Assembly: GCF_900454835.1 (NCBI RefSeq)
Contig: NZ_UGTM01000002.1
Coordinates: forward strand, 372,001-436,000
Reading direction: 5' to 3'
From: Prevotella denticola
GTDB lineage: Bacteria; Bacteroidota; Bacteroidia; Bacteroidales; Bacteroidaceae
Length of the DNA stretch: 64,000 nt
The position numbers and the translations under genes were made by a program. The notes beneath the pieces were generated by a model. That model had not been told where the DNA came from and made no database searches. It worked only from the letters and a program-made list of their open reading frames with translations. This document shows, piece after piece, positions 62,049 to 64,000 of this stretch. The number at the start of each line of letters is the position of its first letter. Position 1 is the first letter of the stretch.

Positions 62049-62864
62049 TCAATAGGAAGAATAGGGGTCTGAAGTGATTTGAATTTCTTGGATTACAACA
62101 TCCTTGCATAAATCAAAGGCATTATTCTCTATTTTCACCTTTGGGGGTAATGTGACCAATCTTAAGGAAGTGCAACCGATAAAAGCCTGTACCCCTATCC
62201 TTTGCATAGATGCCGGCAAGGAAATCTCACCTAAACTTAAACAACGTGCAAAAGCATATTTCTCTATAGTCCGCAGAGAATCGGGAAGTTTTATTTTTCT
62301 CAGTCCTTTACAACCGGCAAAAGTACGTTCTTTTATTTCTGTGACAGAATCGGGCAATGCCAATTCCTGTATGCTTTCACACAGTGTAAACGCCTTGCCG
62401 CCTATGAAAGTAACAGTGTTTGGTATCTTTGAAATTGTAATTCTGCAACAATCCCAGAATGCCCCATATTCTATTCTTTTAAGATTTCGGGGCAGTGAGT
62501 CTAAGCGTAGGTTTTCGCACATGTTAAAAGAATTTTGGCCGATGACTTGCAGGGAATTTGGCAGATATATGCGATGTAGATTTTTACAAGTGTCGAAAGC
62601 TCTCCCATTGATTACTTCCAGCCCTTCAGGAAGTATGACCGTTTTAATGTAATCGTTAAAGACAAAACAGCATTTCCCTATGACCTTAACCTGTTTTAAT
62701 TTCTCATCTTTAGTCAAATCCACAATACTGTCTTTCCTTTCCCATTTTACAAGTCCAAGGACTCCTGCAGAATCCGATAGCTCATATCCTGATTGGGAAG
62801 TCTGACCTTTGACGAATCCAGATGAGAGTGAAAATAACAAAAGGGCTAAAAGTGTTTTTTTCAT
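62049..62864 (-). CDS. BspA-like leucine-rich repeat surface protein
   Basis: 271 residues. Signal peptide (LLALLLFSLSSGFVKG-Q). About eight LRR_5 (BspA-type) repeats, for example LEVINGRAFDTCKNLHRIYLPNSLQVIGQNSFNMCENL, VTFIGGKAFTLCESIQELALPDSVTEIKERTFAGCKGLRKIKLPDSLRTIEKYAF. Such proteins are surface-exposed and bind host or matrix proteins. Its stop codon is close to, and may have been created by, the junction with the thioredoxin-like fragment. Likely promoter at 62978-62985. Confidence 0.88.
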   Translation of the reverse strand: MKKTLLALLLFSLSSGFVKGQTSQSGYELSDSAGVLGLVKWERKDSIVDLTKDEKLKQVKVIGKCCFVFNDYIKTVILPEGLEVINGRAFDTCKNLHRIYLPNSLQVIGQNSFNMCENLRLDSLPRNLKRIEYGAFWDCCRITISKIPNTVTFIGGKAFTLCESIQELALPDSVTEIKERTFAGCKGLRKIKLPDSLRTIEKYAFARCLSLGEISLPASMQRIGVQAFIGCTSLRLVTLPPKVKIENNAFDLCKDVVIQEIQITSDPYSSY

Positions 62865-62977
62865 AAAATGGATAAATTTAAAAAATCAGAAAACTGGTCA
62901 ATAATCCCAGTACTGACCAGTTTTCGTCACCTTGCAATTAAGCTATTCGTTTTTATTTGTATTCTAATTACATTCTG

Positions 62978-62985
62978 CAAAAATA
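62978..62985 (-). promoter_or_regulatory. -7 box of the LRR gene
   Basis: TATTTTTG on the minus strand, 114 bp upstream of the start, in AT-rich DNA. Confidence 0.45.
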
Positions 62986-63392
62986 CAAATAAATTTTATT
63001 TTAAACAAGAAGAATCAGTTTTTTAAATGTATTTTCTTGATATTTCCACTATATCTGTAGTATTATTTACTTTATATACATTCTTAGAATAAAAAATATT
63101 ATTTCGTTAAAAGATTTCGAGATTACTGCGAGCGAGGAATATTATCAAACATAGCAGGAGATTCCGGAGTTTCATAGACCAGATAAATCTGTTCGACAGC
63201 AAGATTTATCAGATTACGGCAAGGATGGGAGCCGGAGCAAGATGCAAGATAGAGGCTCATGACGGTGAGGCCTGCACTTGCAGAATATCTTGTCATTGAT
63301 GTCTGCGAAACAATGGAGAGTCAGACACGATGCCCCGCAGTCCATTGAATCCAGTTGCTGTATGAGTTTCATTCTCCGGTACTTTTCTCTCT
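62986..63392. other. AT-rich then mixed intergenic region
   Basis: The left 130 bp are AT-rich leader. The remainder, to the stop of the next gene, shows no convincing gene; the short frames there lack family resemblance. Confidence 0.4.
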
Positions 63393-64000
63393 TTACAATC
63401 GGTCTGTCTCTTCTTGAATGGATGATCTGGCCTGGGATTTCGCTTTTGACCTTCCGAACGTGTATCGGAGCGAAAGGCCGATGAAACGGCTGTCTGCATT
63501 GGTGTCCATTACGATTCTTGCCCGCTGCATGTTCTGTACCCAGTTGTTGACCCTTGCGGTTTTGAATATGTCTTCTGCCTGCACGCTTATTCTGAGTCTG
63601 TTCTGGAAAAGGTCCTGTGTAAGATACAAGGAGAAATTGAAGGATGCCCTGTGGTAATAGAAGTCATTGTGCTGTGCATTCCGGTAGGCCGCGGAGAGCA
63701 TTGATGATGCTCCCTTCCACAGGGAAGTCTCAAGATTCGATTTCAGATACAGGCCTATGTCTTTGAACGTGGAGTAGACCACTCCTTCATAATTCATACG
63801 ACTGGACGACAGCATCAGCGTGGTGTTCCCCCTTATGTTTCCTGTCCCGTAGTTACACATCGTGTAAAGGACGAGACGGTGTACATGGGGTATGTTGTCA
63901 TAGGTGAACCTGACCCTTTGCGTTCCATTCCGTTCTTCCAGTACCGCCACCTGGGCTTTCTTGTTGTGATACTGTTCATAGCTGACGGTCCCGGCAAAGA
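63393..64000 (-). CDS. outer-membrane beta-barrel family protein, C-terminal part
   Basis: The frame is open to the window end, so the N-terminus is missing; 202 residues plus stop are visible. Alternating aromatic strands (FTYDNIPHVHRLVLYTMCNYG, DFYYHRASFNFSLYLTQDLFQNRLRISVQAEDIFKTARVNNW and SRFIGLSLRYTFG) match the end of the OMP_b-brl_3 family, with the final strand R-Y-T-F followed by a short basic tail. It is probably a second peptide- or TonB-linked barrel related to the one at 58.4 kb. Confidence 0.8.
   Translation of the reverse strand, partial: FAGTVSYEQYHNKKAQVAVLEERNGTQRVRFTYDNIPHVHRLVLYTMCNYGTGNIRGNTTLMLSSSRMNYEGVVYSTFKDIGLYLKSNLETSLWKGASSMLSAAYRNAQHNDFYYHRASFNFSLYLTQDLFQNRLRISVQAEDIFKTARVNNWVQNMQRARIVMDTNADSRFIGLSLRYTFGRSKAKSQARSSIQEETDRL

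Overview
The window looks like chromosomal DNA of a Prevotellaceae-type Bacteroidales bacterium. The sequence shows SusC/SusD, a one-protein hybrid two-component regulator, GLPGLI, RteC-like and 'smalltalk' proteins, an ISAon1-type insertion sequence, Bacteroidetes -7 boxes (TAnnTTTG) before many genes, and TonB/Exb genes in the usual Bacteroidales order. Coding DNA is fairly GC-rich while several long intergenic stretches are very AT-rich.

Layout. 1-4.1 kb: beta-mannoside operon (end of a GH130 mannosylglucose phosphorylase, GPH-type transporter, cellobiose 2-epimerase, AraC regulator). 4.2-5.7 kb: an ISL3-like IS with near-perfect ends and a frameshifted transposase. 5.7-20.9 kb: gene-sparse region with smalltalk, an HU-like protein, an M15 peptidase, NrdG, tRNA-Arg, a TRIC-type membrane protein, a hydroxyacid dehydrogenase, RarA, a fimbrillin-type lipoprotein, a Nim-like flavoprotein and a ParA/ribbon-helix-helix partition-like pair. 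It is full of repeats, notably a scattered motif close to TTCCCTATCTGTCGCA. 20.9-25.4 kb: about 4.5 kb without genes, with a module repeated three times, 57-bp tandem repeats and AGGCCTTA-type repeats. 25.4-32.5 kb: aspartate aminotransferase and the ExbB-ExbD-ExbD-TonB-PstS-like-TPR cluster. 32.9-33.8 kb: a likely small RNA beside an RteC-like gene.

34.6-39.1 kb holds the most unusual locus: one uninterrupted protein joins an ECF sigma factor, a transmembrane helix and a C-terminal outer-membrane-barrel-like domain. Just downstream on the same strand lie a radical SAM/SPASM protein, a Gfo/Idh/MocA oxidoreductase and a lipoprotein. 39.5-57.4 kb is a polysaccharide utilization locus, probably for arabinan or another arabinose-rich glycan: HTCS, surface lipoprotein, SusD, SusC, GH43, GH3 with PA14, a GH43-mutarotase fusion and an unrecognised secreted protein. 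Two promoters in it carry the same paired operator at identical spacing. A perfect 77-bp, hairpin-rich direct repeat flanks the locus, and the right copy abuts a truncated ABC-transporter gene. 58.2-64 kb: outer-membrane protein genes and a GLPGLI gene, with fragments of what looks like a decayed peptide-export locus, and a BspA-like leucine-rich-repeat gene.

In the glycan locus, SusC/SusD and the surface lipoprotein would capture oligosaccharides, the GH43 and GH3 enzymes would cleave them, and the HTCS would sense a breakdown product and bind the paired operators. TonB-ExbB-ExbD would energise the SusC-type transporters. The partition genes, repeats and AT-rich DNA resemble a replicon maintenance region, but no replication initiator gene is visible, so that reading stays a hypothesis. 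All calls come from reading the sequence; no database search was run.
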